A program made the position numbers and the translations under genes. A DNA stretch of 64,000 nucleotides from Deinandra increscens subsp. villosa (Eukaryota > Streptophyta > Magnoliopsida > Asterales > Asteraceae), in the NCBI GenBank assembly GCA_039602395.1, contig JBCNJP010000027.1, positions 114,988,354-115,052,353 on the forward strand, given 5' to 3'. The notes under the pieces were generated by a model that was not told the DNA's origin, searched no databases, and saw nothing but the letters and a program-made list of their open reading frames with translations. Shown piece by piece: positions 34,008 through 45,849 of this stretch (position 1 is the first letter of the stretch; each line of letters begins with the position of its first letter).

Positions 34008-35501
34008 ATGGCCAAGAAAAACACCCGATCATCTTCCTCGTTAAGCTCTCCGATCGTCGAGGATTTCCATGATCAGGGGTACATTATCCCCTGTGAGGAA
34101 GAAACCTGTACTTTCGATGACGGCGATATACTCGAGTTGAAGAACTCCGGTATCTTTTCGCCGAAAACCATTTTTCGACCCTTGATCCTCAAACCAAGTC
34201 CGATTTCATCTCCACCACCTGGGTTTGCTTCGTGCACTACCCTTTCTTGCTCTGGATGACGTTCCCCTTTCCGGAGCTTATCACTCAATTCTTCAAGACC
34301 ACCCGACTTTCTTACTCCCAAACTATGCCAATGGTCTGGGGAATCTTGTATTCTCTGGATCAGTTGAACCAAACCAGGAATCTCAACATTGGGATTCTTG
34401 AGATCTGTGAAGCATACCAGTTAAGAACCCTGGTTGTATCTGGTTTGTTCTCAAGGCTCGCACCTCCACCTCCCAGTTGGTTCCCCGAGCTTCTCACAAT
34501 GATCATGATTGGAAGAAGCGTTTTTTCTTTGTCAAATGAGATTCGATTCCTGGGGGGACGAAATTGCCATTGAAGTGGGTTGAGAAGGGTAGGATACTGA
34601 AGTGGATTGAGAAGGGTAGGATACTTTTGTCAAGAATCTCATCAAGAAGCAGCCTGATTTTAAGAAGTTTGAAGCAGTTTACCAGATTCCTGCCAGCGAA
34701 AGAGCTCTGGTCCTTGAAGCAACAACCAGTGAAAACAGCTACTCAGCCGGTCATACTTTCGACATGTCTGGTAAGTCTTTGTAGGATTCTGAACTGCTTA
34801 TTCATTTGAGCATCCTGAATGTTAATAGCCTGTTTCTGTTCGCAGCTCCCAAATCCGGCGCCTCATTTTCCCTGAAGGATCTTGACAATCTGCTCAAGGT
34901 CAAAAAGAAATAGCTTGAGCATCCTACCACCTCCAAGCCGCCTATGTTAGTTTCATACCTGTTGCATCTGTTGACCAGGATTCCTGTTTGTGCAGGGTAT
35001 TTAGAAGCTGAGCACCCAGGCTATGGACATGGAGCGGAAGCTCGGGACATGGAGCGGAAGCTCGCTGAAGCCAACGAGAAGATCCAAGCCCAAGCTGACA
35101 CTGCTAAGGGTAAAACCCTGTTCTACGAGCATAAGCTCGCTGAGCAGCGTCAAACCCTGGAAGCTAAGATGGCCACTGATGCTGAAATAGGTCACCTCTC
35201 GGCAGCCCGGAGCGTCCTAGAATGCAAAATTCAAATGGTTGAAGAGGCTAAAGTGGCTGGCTTCCAAGTGCCAGGTTGGGACATCGCAGGCTGGAAACTG
35301 GTCTTGGAATCGTTAGGAGGAAACGGTGATGTGGCAGGGAAAGATGGGAACGATGGTGGCTCCTCAAAAATGGTTTCAGATTCTCCGGTAGCGATGACAC
35401 GGGCTTATGTGTTTGAGCTGGGAGAGGGCAAGAAGCTAGAGGATGCGGTGAAGCAGGCGGAGGAGAAGACAGTGGGCGATGAGGACAATGCAACGGTCTG
35501 A
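34008..35501 (+). pseudogene. Antisense accessory gene of element G (plant transposon-like aORF) with intron
   Basis: Starts MAKKNTRSSSSLSSPIVEDF and YIIPCEEETCTFDDGDI. A frameshift near 34190 leads to STTWVCFVHYPFLLWMTFPF and LITQFFKTTRLSYSQTMPMV, a pattern seen in plant transposon-type accessory proteins. Exon 1 ends GACATGTCTG, then GTAAGT (34771) to TTCGCAG (34845), and resumes in frame CTCCCAAATCCGG, giving SAPKSGAS. A second, doubtful 50-base intron is 34946-34995. The C-terminus is a coiled coil (MERKLAEANEKIQAQADTAK, LAEQRQTLEAKM) ending at 35501. A 20-base duplication near 35024-35062 shifts the frame. It runs opposite to pol, so its intron can only be spliced from an antisense transcript. 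Function is unknown. Confidence 0.65.
34771..34845 (+). other. Predicted intron in the antisense gene of element G
   Basis: GTAAGT donor after GACATGTCTG and TTCTGTTCGCAG acceptor. The 75 bases are T-rich with stops, and removal restores a phase-1 reading frame. Confidence 0.65.
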
Positions 35502-36693
35502 GCCCACTTTTTTTTTTAGGTTTTTGGTGGTTTGTTTGATGAAACTTTTTCTTTTCCCTGTAATAGACAAGTAACATACAACAATGATAGGGATCCTGGT
35601 GGAGGGATCTTGTGTTTACAAGACGAAACTAGGATTCCTAAAAAACAATCTTTTGACCTTCAAGCTTCTCAAGTGGAGGGATCCTGAGGTTTTCAGGACG
35701 AAACTTGGGAAGCTCAAAACCTTTAGTAGTTATATTATCAGTATCTTTTGGCTACTCATGTTATGTTTTGTATTTAAGTTTTTATGGATAGGATTAGTTT
35801 ATAAAAATTACTAAGAACCTAAAAAACGACTTGTAAGTTGAAAAACCATTTGGGATTTAAACAATTAAATAAGTCAGGTTTCAAGATTAATAAAACGTAA
35901 GTCACCTAACCTTCAAGGTTTACCTCAGTCGACTTCTTATTCAAACGGTCATCTCTTCTTCCATCTTATTTGGGATTCCCACGGGAATCCTAAAGTCACT
36001 TCTCCTGGAACTTGTCTCAACTTCCTTGGGAACCCGAAACAATCTTAAGAAGCTTCTTGGGCTTCGGCCAAAGCTAATGCTTCTGAAAGTAAAATAAGTT
36101 CAAAAATAAGCTGGGGATAAACCCGGGATTCTTGGGACTAAGGCAAAACTGGAGACAAGCCCGATAAACTTGGACTAAGCCAAAACTGGGGTCAAGCCCA
36201 TACGTGGGTGACATGAAAATGCGAAAACCTTAGATAACACGTCAGTGTTATAAACCTTGAGAATCCTCACAGCAGCCTCTAGTGACAAGATTTTCAGCCA
36301 CCCCTGGAGTGGACTGGTCCGGCCACCTTGAGCATACTGGTGGACAACGTGCGCTACTGGCGAGGGTCGTGCGCTACTGGCGATTACCCAAACTTAGGAG
36401 AGGAGTCAGCCTCTCAAACCTTAGAAGGTATGCGGGATACCTTAAACGTAGGAGAGGTGGCCAACCTCTAACTGGGGATATACCCAAAATTCTCTAGGAT
36501 TCTCAAAATCTGCAAAACACTCAACACTTGGTGAGGGGTGGGTGTTAGCTTAGCTAACACCTCTCCGATGCTTAAGTCAGTAATGTGTCCTGGAAATAAT
36601 AAGAATAAACCGAAATAGGATTAGTATACGTACCATGGAGTATTTAGACAGTGAGGATCATTGGGATTCTGTCTGAGATTCTCAATGGGATTC
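35502..36693. other. Noncoding stretch between antisense ORF and integrase, element G
   Basis: I see no gene. The motif GGATTCC/GGGATCC and its complement recur (for example 35589, 35626, 35690 and the near-palindrome GGATTCCCACGGGAATCC at about 35970). A small direct repeat GTGCGCTACTGGCGA occurs at about 36349-36385. The ORF at 36282-36497 has no support. Confidence 0.7.
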
Positions 36694-39626
36694 TCACATA
36701 AAATACGCTTTAAGGTGGATGGCATTCCAAGCTCTTGGCAGAGGTTCTCCTTCCATATTTACCAAACGGTATGCCCCTTATCCTTCTTCAGAATCTATAA
36801 GGTAAGGGCCCTCCCACCTGGGTGTTAACTTCCCATCAGCAGGATTGGTAGTATTCTGAAAAGCCTTCCTTAAGACCAAGTTACCTACTTGGAATCTTCT
36901 TAGCCTGGTATTCTTTTTGTAGGATTTTGCTATCAGTTGTTGATAAGATGCCATCCGGATTCTGGCCATATCTCTGAGCTCCTCAACTGTTTCGAGATCC
37001 TGAAGGAGATTCTGGCTGTCAGTTTCAGGATCTTGGCAATTGACTCTGGCTGTTGGGAGTACCATCTCTGTAGGGATCACAGCTTCTGCTCTAAACACTA
37101 ATGAGAATGGCGTTTGGCCAGTAGCATTTTTAGGTGTGGTTCTATCTGCCCAAAGGACAAATGGCAACTCTTCAGCCCATTTCCCTTTCTTGGAGCCCAG
37201 CTTCTTCTTGAGGTTGTAGATGATGATCTTATTGCTGGATTCCGCCTGTCCATTATCCTGAGGGTGGACAGGTGTCGAAGTAATCATCTTGATGCCCCAG
37301 CTTTCACAAAAGCTTGTAGTTCTTCTACCTATAAACTGGGAGCCATTGTTGCATATGATTTCTGCCGGAATCCCAAATCTAGTGATGATGTTCCTCTTGA
37401 TGAAGGATATCACTTATTTTTCTCTCACTTGAACATAGGCTTCTGGTTCAATCCACTTGGAGAAGTAATCCGTCATGGCAAGCATAAACACCTTTCCTCC
37501 AGGAGCCTTTGGCAGCTTACCCACAATATCCATGCCCCACTTCATGAATGGCCATGGGGATACCATAGGATGCAGATGTTCAGCGGGTTGGTGGAGGATA
37601 TTGCCATGCCTTTGACAAGCATCGCATTTTTGTGAGAAGCTCGCGGCGTCCTTGGCCAATAATATCCGAATCTGAGAACCTTAGAGAATAGTGCCCTGCC
37701 CCCGGTATGGTTCCCACAATTTCCACTGTGGATGTCTTCAAGCACCTCAAGAGCTTCTGGCTTCTCTAGGCACCTTAAGTAGACACCTGCAAGAGATCTT
37801 CTATATAGGATATTGTTAATAATAGTATAGGGTATTACCTTTGTGCGAAAAGCTCTGGGGTTTTCGCCCTTGGGAATCTCCCCATCTTTGAGATACTTCC
37901 TAATCAGGTGAGTCCAGGATTCTTGAGCATCTTCAGGATTCCCAACATCTGCAACTACATTGTTATTGATAACCCGAGCTTCCTGTTGAGTTATCGCTGG
38001 TGTCAGGATGTGAGTTATTGGAATCTTGACATCCTCAGGGATCCTGAGCGATGAAGCCAAGTTTGCCAAGGCATCGGCTTCTGCATTATCTTCTCTCGGT
38101 ACCTGCGAAATGTTAAAATTTTCGAAAAATAGATACAATTTTTTTAACAATTTCAAGATATTTGATTAGATTTTCTCCTCTCACTGCATAAGAGCCATTA
38201 AATTGGTTAGTTAATAAGAGAGAATCAAAAAAATACTTGTATGGACAGGATTCCCATATCCCTAGCCAGCTGTAATCCAGCAATTAAAGCTTCGTATTCA
38301 GCTTCATTGTTGGTAGCCTATATTTCACATGATATGGATAGAGGTATTATGTCCCACTGTGGCGATTTTAGCAGGATTCCCAGCCCCATTCCTTTGACAT
38401 TTAAGGATCTGCAGTATAGAGGATCCAGTCTTCCTTGAGCTTCTCAAGCTGCTGGACTTCCTTTTCAACTTCTAGTTCAATGTCACTGCTGAAATCCACC
38501 ACAAAGTCAGCTAATGCTTGGGACTTGATTGCTGTTCTTGGTTCACATTTGATGTCATAGGCACTCAGCTTGACTGCCCACTTAGCCATCCTTCCTGACA
38601 TTTTCGGCTTCCTGAGAACTGCCTTTATAGGATAGTTAGATTTTACAATTATAACATGAGTTTCGAAATAATGTCTAAGTTTAGTGGAAGCCATTATAAG
38701 AGCTAGAATTAATTTTTTAAGGTGAGAATACCTGGATTCTGTGTCTAGCAGAGTTTTACTTACATAATATACCGAATGCTGCTGACCTTGATGGTCTTTT
38801 ACCAGAACTGCACTGATTGAGCTTCCGGAAACAGCGAGATATAAATATAGTGGCTCCCCATCTTCTGGTTTCATTAGCAATGGGGCTGCTGACAGGTAGT
38901 CTTTCTGGAACTTCAGGGCTTCTTCGTGTTTCTCAGTCCACTCGAATTTCCGATTTTTCCTCAGGATATCATAAAAATCCTTACTTTTTTCTAAGGATCT
39001 TGAAATGAACCTGTTGAGTGCTGCGATTCTTCCTGTCAACCTTTGTACTTCTTTTACATTTGATGGGACTTCAAATTTAGGATTGCCCTGATCTGCTCTG
39101 GGCTTGCTTCGACCCCTTTTTCGGTAACCATGTATCCTAAGAATTTCCCAGCTCGCACCCCAAAGTGGCATTTGGAGGGGTTGAGCTTCATGTTATACTG
39201 ATCAAGGATATCGAAGGCAGTTTGGAGATCCCTGATGTGATCTTCAGCTTTCTTGGATTTCACCACCATGTCATCTATGTAGACTTCCATCGTGTCCCCC
39301 AGTTTCTCTTTGAACATCATATTGACGAGCCTCTGGTAGGTGGCACCTGCATTCCTTAAACCGAAGGGCATAGCAGTGTAACAATATATACATGTTGGAG
39401 TCATGAATGCCGTATGCTCCTGATCGCATGGTTCCATCTGAATTTGTTAGAATCCTGCCGAAGCATCCATAAAGGTGAGCATCTCGTGACCAGCCGTGGC
39501 ATCCACCATAGCATCATATGGGGAAGTGGAAAAGGATCCTTAGGACAGGCTTTATTCGAGTCTGTGTAATCGACACAAACTCTCCACTTTCCAATCTTCA
39601 TCTAGACCACCACCACATTTGCCAGC
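36694..39626 (-). pseudogene. pol: Pol of element G: RT, two RNase H domains, integrase
   Basis: From the right: WRVCVDYTDSNKACPKDPFP opens RT. After shifts come MPFGLRNAGATYQRLVNMMF and YIDDMVVKS (YIDD at 39271-39282), then RLTGRIAALNRFISRSLEKS and RNase H. A second RNase H-like domain has NNEAEYEALIAGLQLA and later QVPREDNAEADALANLASS (about 38060-38330). Integrase follows: zinc site IHSGNCGNHTGG with CDACQRHG, core MDIVGKLPKAPG and DYFSKW, ICNNGSQF, HPQDNGQAESSNK. The natural end is HLKAYFM at 36694, after a TAA at 36778-36780. RT-RH-aRH-INT order is typical of Tat. Many stops and frameshifts are present. Confidence 0.88.
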
Positions 39627-40575
39627 TGTTATACCCTGAATTTTCGGCTGATAATCCAGGGTACAGGTACAGGCCAGGGACAGGAGTGACCCAGGAATTG
39701 AATGACCCAGAATTTAACAGGTAAAGTTCAAGTGACCGTGAATGTACCAGAAACGAGGAAATGTCTCGGGGTGTCTCTATAATCCAGGGAAGTCTATATT
39801 TACGTTACTCATTTTGATTAAATATTATGATGACCCATGATGAGTCTAATCCAAGGTCACCCTTATTTTATAGATGACCCAGCATGTGGAAATGACCCTG
39901 CATGCTAGGACATCGTTACTAACGTATTTTGTGCCTTTATCTAAGTGACGGCAGGTTGACAAAGTCACTCAAACGATCGAATAAGGAAAGCTGAAGACTC
40001 ATTTAGCACGTGGTCAAAGTCAGTTGGCTGGAAACTCGGTCAACTAACGGAAAGAGACGTTGAAGAGGAGATCCCTGAAATATCGGAAGAACAGTTGAAG
40101 ACCCCTGGAATATCGGACGAGTCATTGGAGCTCTCGGAGTATAAATAGGACCTTTAGTCGTTTATTTTCGATTCATTCGAGCTTTACTCATTGTATTCTC
40201 GTACTTTTCATCTGCAAACTCAAGTGTATTCACACGTTTAAGTGATCAATAAATTGGTAGTGTGTGTTATCGCTACCCGGGGTTTTTATGCCGGCGGTGC
40301 CTTAGAGACATCTAAGGGCTAAGGGCTTTTCCCTAGTAAAAATTCTCGGTGTTCCTGCTTACATTTAAGGTTTCATTTGTGTTATCCAAATTATCAAACA
40401 ATTACTTGATTTGATTCACGTTTTGCCCAGGATTTTAGCTGTAGCCCCTGGAATTCGACTACTGTCCCAGGATTTTTGCAAACTTTCTTCACAAATTGAT
40501 CTTTGGCACTAAACCTCACAATCAAATTTGGTTCAATTTTTACTAATCTAGCTTTGGTAATTTTTAGCCAAAACA
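39627..40575 (+). repeat. 5' LTR of element H
   Basis: A 949-base segment starting TGTTATACCC and ending GCCAAAACA. TATAAATA is at 40140-40147. Two direct copies of CCTG(A/G)AATATCGGA lie in the 70 bases upstream of it. No second copy is visible, so the borders rest on TG...CA ends and the primer site. Confidence 0.75.
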
Positions 40576-40578
40576 ATT

Positions 40579-40597
40579 TGGCGCCCACCGTGGGGCA
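40579..40597 (+). promoter_or_regulatory. Primer-binding site of element H
   Basis: TGGCGCCCACCGTGGGGCA, three bases after the LTR end. This motif is common in plant Tat-type elements. I do not assign the tRNA with confidence. Confidence 0.8.
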
Positions 40598-40669
40598 ATT
40601 GGTGTCAATCTTTTGTCAAACTCTTTTTAGATTCATCCTAAACTTGATTTTTACCAAAATCTATCAAAA

Positions 40670-43600
40670 ATGTCAACACAAATGAACACCTCGAATGTCT
40701 CGGTTTCTGCTGTAACTGCTTCAACAACTAGAGTTACCCAACCAGGTCCGAGGACCAGTATTTCGACGAGTGGAGTCAGTTCATCAGCTCCAGGGTTTAA
40801 TGCCTCAACTTCAGCTACGCGCAGTGACGGACCGGTAGTCAACCATGAAGTGATCGAAACTGAAAACATCCCAGAAGACCCTGTCTTAATATCTGACACT
40901 GATATCCTAGCCACATTCGGTAGATTGGAGCGCCACATGGAACTTCAACAGAAGGTGAACCAGGAATTCATGGCTCAATTGACCAGTTTGAGATCAGAGT
41001 TACCCAGAGCCACGACGGCTCAGCCGTCGCCACTCGACCCCAGAATTCTTAATTTCAGTACCCCTGGAAGCAATTCCAGGGTACACGAAGGTGTCACCCC
41101 ATCGAACGGAAGATCAACGTTCTTCCCTACTCAAATGGCCCATGCTGATCTACCCAGGGCGTCTATCATCAGGGAACCAGTCGTTAATCCTGGGACAAAT
41201 ATACCCCAGGATGTCGGTAATACTCCCCAAACTTTCACCCGTTATGTTAATACTAACAATTCAGTGCAGGATTCAGGGATCAGCCCATCAGTGGAACGAG
41301 AGATTCAGAAACTCAAGCAGATGATTTCAAGCGTCCCAGGAGTTGTGCAGCCTATCCCCGAAGTTGGTCCGGCAAGCCATAGGGTATCCAGGTTTGCTCC
41401 ACCAATTTGTGATGTGGAGATACCCAAGAGGTTTCAAACTCCCAGTATGAAACCTTACGATGGCACAACAGACCCTGAAGAACACGTGGCGTAGTATCGT
41501 GAAAGAATGGAGGTTATCTACATGCCCCCTGAAATTAAGGAGGCATGCCTATGCAAAGGATTCGGATCTACTTTGACAGGAGCAGCCTTGAAATGGCTCC
41601 TGAATGTTCCCCCTTACTCTATTACTTCATTTTCACACTTAATTAATTTGTTTAACAGTCAGTTCTCTTGCAGCCGCAGCTTTGAAAAACTAACGAGAGA
41701 TTTGTATAGGGTGACCCAGAATGCAGGCGAAACCCTAAGGAATTTTGTTAGCAGGTTTAGCAGGGAAGCCTTGGAGATACCAAACATGGACATGGCAACC
41801 GCGGTTCAGGCCTTCAAGATGGGGCTCAACAAAGACTCACCATTCTATCAAGATCTAGTCATGAATCCATGTCATAACATGGACGAAGTCCGTCACAGGG
41901 CGATACGCTTCATCAGGCTGGAGGAGGACAAACAAATCCTGGGAATGGGTGAATCCTCCCCAGGATTCAACAGCTCCAACAGGAAATCGGAATCCTCACA
42001 TCCTAGGTCGCAGCGATCTAAGCCATACTCAAGGCCCGACGAACGTCGAGTGAACAGTGTGGACCAGGATGAAGAGGAAGAAGAATATCCTTCCATTAAT
42101 GATTATTGCTTTACTACTGACGTTTCTGGTATTATGTTTGCTATGCAGGAGCTTGGAGACAAAGCAAGGTGGCCGAAGAAAAATGATAAACCTTCCACCT
42201 GGAAGGATAAATCCAAGTGGTGTGCTTACCATGAAGACTTTGGTCAACAGACCGAGGATTGCATGGCTCTGAGAAGGGAGATCAGCTATCTACTTAGCAA
42301 AGGCTACCTGAAAGAGCTCCTGGGAAAAAAGAAGGATAAATCCGGGGAACAGAACTCAAAATCCAGGGACAATGGTGCAAGATCTCAGGATTTTGGACGT
42401 CCTGATGACCATCTTGAAAGAGCATCCTCTCCGCCCCCGGACGCTAAGGTAATACATTTTATTTCTGGTGGCTCTGACATTTGTGGTACCTCCTATTCTA
42501 CAGCTAAGAGGCATGCCAAGGAATCCAAGTCAGTAAGAGAGGGAAGACCCAGGAAGAGTTCCGTTCAGCCTGATATCAAGGAAATTACATTCGGAGAAGA
42601 TGACATGGATGATATCATAGACCCTCATCATGACGGGTTGGTGATAACGCATCACATTGCCAACAACATTGTGAAAAGAATCTTGATTGATGGAGGCAGT
42701 TCGGTAAATATAATCCAGTTGGAGGCCTTGCAGAAGATGGGAATTCCGCATTCAGAGATCATCTCGAAATCCACGGTACTCGTGGGTTTCAGTGGCGAAA
42801 CAAAGAACACCCTGGGTGAAATCAAGCTTCCAGTTTACGTAGAAGGACTCAACTCAGTTCAGCGTTTTTGTGTGATGGACGCACCATCAGGGTACAATGT
42901 AAACCTGGGTAGACCCTGGATTCATGATAACAGGGCTGTACCCTCGACGTACCATCAATGTGTGAAGCTGCCAACACCCTGGGGCGTGATCACAGTACAT
43001 AGCGACCAGCAAGAGGCTAAGGAGTGTTACACTACATCAATGAAGATATCCTCCAAACAAAGACAAGCATAGCAATTACAGAAAAAGGCCCGGGAAGCCC
43101 TGGAAGCGAGAGAGCAAGACATCAAAGCTGTCGAGTTGGACCCTCAAATCCAGGGAAGAAAGTATATATTGGAACAAATATTCCAGGGCCAATAGAGGAA
43201 CAGCTGATACATCTACTCAGAACCAGAATGTCAACCTTCGCTTGGTCCCATGACGACATGACAGGTATTTCTAAATCCGTTATTACACATAAACTTGGAA
43301 TTGATAACTCTTTCAGGCCCATACACCAAAAGAGAAGAAAATTTGCACCGAAAAAGAACGTCATAATCCAGGAAGAGGTTGATAGACTCCTTAAAGCAAG
43401 GATGATCAGAGAAGTAAAGTTTCCCAGGTGGTTAGCCAATGTGGTGGTGGTTGGAAAGAAAATGGTAAATGGAGGGTATGTGTGGATTACACAGACCTGA
43501 ACCATGCATGCCCAAAGGATCCATTCCCACTACCACACATAGATTCCATGGTCGATGCCACGGCAGGCCATGAAATGTTGACTTTCATGGACGCTACCTC

Positions 43601-44179
43601 AGGATTTCAGCAGATTCAGATGGAACCCCAGGATCAGGAAGATACGGCATTCATAACACCAACGGGTATATATTGCTACATAGTTATGCCCTTTGGACTA
43701 AAAAATGCAGGGGCAACGTACCAGAGATTGGTTAACATGATGTTCAAAGAAAAACGGGGGGACACAATGGAGGTGTATATCGACGATATGGTAGTAAAAT
43801 CCAGGGTAACCAATGACCATGTCCAGGATGTCAAGGATTCCTTTGACATCTTAGACAAATACAACATGAAGTTAAACCCAGAAAAATGCCATTTTGGGGT
43901 TGGAGCAGGCAAATTCCTGGGATACATGGTAACTAAAAGAGGCATAGAGGCAAGTCCAGAGCAGATCAGGGCAATAGCCAACTTATAATCACCATTGAGC
44001 ACCAAAGACGTCCAAAGACTTACAGGTAGAATTGCTGCCCTGAACAGATTTATATCAAAATCCTCGGAAAGATGCAGGGAATTCTACGATATTCTAAAGA
44101 AGAACAAGAAATTCGAGTGGAAGGAAGAGCACGAGAAGGCATTCCAAGACTTGAAAACATACTTCTCCACGGCACCCTT
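40670..44179 (+). pseudogene. gag-pol: Gag-Pol of element H (Tat-like), cut in RNase H
   Basis: Starts MSTQMNTSNVSVSAVTAS. Gag core: KRFQTPSMKPYDGTTDPEEH, a TAG at 41492-41494, ALKWLLNVPPYSI, LYRVTQNAGETLRNFVSRFS. A degenerate knuckle WCAYHEDFGQQTEDC lacks the second His. The protease is LIDGGSSVNIIQLEALQKMG. A TAG at 43070-43072 and frameshifts near 43157 and 43450 precede RT, which has WRVCVDYTDLNHACPKDPFP, MPFGLKNAGATYQRLVNMMF and YIDD (43776-43787). A TAA at 43986-43988 follows, then LTGRIAALNRFISKSSE and the RNase H start, ending FSTAPF at the insertion of element I. It would encode the full replication polyprotein. RNase H, integrase and the 3' LTR should lie beyond the window. Confidence 0.9.
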
Positions 44180-44817
44180 TGTTTTGGTCAAAAATTCACT
44201 CGGGAATCCTGTATTCCAAACTTAGATTGTGAGGTAGAGTGCTTAACGATCAAATGGGTAAGTAATCCAAGTAAGGGTGATAACACAAGGATTTTAGCGA
44301 GGAAAACTCCAGAATCCTTTGAGTTGCCTCTAGGAATCCTGGATAAAAACCTCGGGTGCCGGCTGGAAACCGCCACCAAGTCAATGTTATTAATTATCAA
44401 ACAACTTGTTACAACGGGTTGGAGGTTTGATCGATCAGAGCTAAGTGATACAATAATTCGTAATGGGAAACTAGTGTGCGAGTGTCGTTGTGTGTTCCTA
44501 CTGATCGAATCCTCGATTTATATAACAAATACAATGATAACTAACTTTCCGGGATTCCCGGGATCCTATCGTCCAACTAACTCGACCGTTAGAGGCCTCT
44601 CCGTTCACTTGGTCCACGATCTTCTTCAGCTGGAACGTAAGTTTCGGTGGTTGTTGATGATTCCGGTAAAACCTGGTCAAATAGACATGTGGCAAAATAT
44701 GAAGGTTAGTTAAAATAATATGATCAGGATACCTGAATGTACGAGATTCCCAGATGACAATAGGATTCCTGAACTGTCTGAGCTTCCTGTGAGCATCCTG
44801 AAAATACACCCTCAACA
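44180..44817 (-). repeat. 3' LTR of element I
   Basis: 638 bases, TGTTTTGGTC to CACCCTCAACA, collinear with the G LTR. Polypurine tract (minus CAAGGGGCAAT) is directly right of it. Minus TATA is at about 44517-44524, with CCGGGA-T-TCCCGG at 44549-44561. Confidence 0.9.
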
Positions 44818-45083
44818 ATTGCCCCTTGAATTTCAACAGCTGTGGATAAGTTTGACAGCTGTTAAAATTCAAAAAGATTCCTTTTTTCACGGCGTTAAGA
44901 TGGTAAATATGGTTACTGATGTGACTGCTTTCTCGGCGTCCAAGAGATGTGATGTTTTGCTTTAAATAGGAGGTAATTTTCTGAGATTATCACCATCTTC
45001 TTCGCAAAAACCTCTCGAGCTTCTCCGGTATTCCAGGTCAGTTACTCTTCTTCTTCCTCGTTTTTTCTTCGCGTTTTTCGGCC

Positions 45084-45349
45084 ATGGCCAAGAAAAACAC
45101 TCGATCTTCCTCTTCATTAAGCCTTCCGGTCGCCGAAGATTTCCACGATCAGGGGTATATTATCCCCTGTGAGGAGGAAAGTTGCACTTTCGACGATCGC
45201 GACATCCACGATCTGAAAAACTCCGGCATTTTTCCGCCGGAGACTGTTTTCCGACCTTACAGCTCCCTTGTCAAGTCTGATTTCGTTTCTTCAACCTGGG
45301 TTTGCTTCATGTACTATCCATTCTCGCTCGGAATGACATTCCCTTTTCC
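45084..45349 (+). pseudogene. Antisense accessory gene of element I, N-terminal part
   Basis: MAKKNTRSSSSLSLPVAEDF, YIIPCEEESCTFDDRDI and SSTWVCFMYYPFSLGMTFPF are in one open frame as far as the gap. This shows that the G copy has a frameshift near 34190. A TTTAAATAG box lies 115 bases before the ATG (44961-44969). The frame is intact where visible. Function is unknown. It lies on the strand opposite to gag-pol of the same element. Confidence 0.75.
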
Positions 45350-45849
45350 NNNNNNNNNNNNNNNNNNNNNNNNNNNNNNNNNNNNNNNNNNNNNNNNNNN
45401 NNNNNNNNNNNNNNNNNNNNNNNNNNNNNNNNNNNNNNNNNNNNNNNNNNNNNNNNNNNNNNNNNNNNNNNNNNNNNNNNNNNNNNNNNNNNNNNNNNNN
45501 NNNNNNNNNNNNNNNNNNNNNNNNNNNNNNNNNNNNNNNNNNNNNNNNNNNNNNNNNNNNNNNNNNNNNNNNNNNNNNNNNNNNNNNNNNNNNNNNNNNN
45601 NNNNNNNNNNNNNNNNNNNNNNNNNNNNNNNNNNNNNNNNNNNNNNNNNNNNNNNNNNNNNNNNNNNNNNNNNNNNNNNNNNNNNNNNNNNNNNNNNNNN
45701 NNNNNNNNNNNNNNNNNNNNNNNNNNNNNNNNNNNNNNNNNNNNNNNNNNNNNNNNNNNNNNNNNNNNNNNNNNNNNNNNNNNNNNNNNNNNNNNNNNNN
45801 NNNNNNNNNNNNNNNNNNNNNNNNNNNNNNNNNNNNNNNNNNNNNNNNN
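45350..45849. other. Assembly gap (500 N)
   Basis: Exactly 500 N inside element I, true size unknown. ORFs drawn through it are artefacts. Confidence 0.99.

Larger units (their letters stand above)
33105..39626 (-). mobile_element. Element G: Tat-like Ty3-gypsy element (3' half) with antisense ORF
   Basis: Minus-strand order: RT (from 39626), RNase H, second RNase H, integrase (to 36694), spacer, antisense ORF (plus strand 34008-35501), polypurine tract (AAGGGGAAAT, just right of 33743), 3' LTR (33743-33105). The dual RNase H and antisense gene before the 3' LTR are features of Tat-lineage elements. The upstream half (gag, protease, 5' LTR) is cut off by element H at 39627. Target 5-mer beside the LTR: TAAAT (33100-33104). 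Confidence 0.85.
39627..44179 (+). mobile_element. Element H: Tat-like Ty3-gypsy element (5' half)
   Basis: The 5' LTR (39627-40575), primer site (40579-40597) and gag-protease-RT-RNase H start (40670-44179) are present, then it is cut at 44180 by element I. It inserted into the RT of element G. Left target 5-mer: CCAGC (39622-39626). It is a different family from G/I by LTR, but its coding region is related. A CCAGG-type motif recurs throughout the LTR and gene. Confidence 0.85.

Noticed and set aside
36282..36497. 71-codon ORF in the spacer of element G
   Set aside because: Low complexity with a local direct repeat, no homologue in element I visible, no domain.
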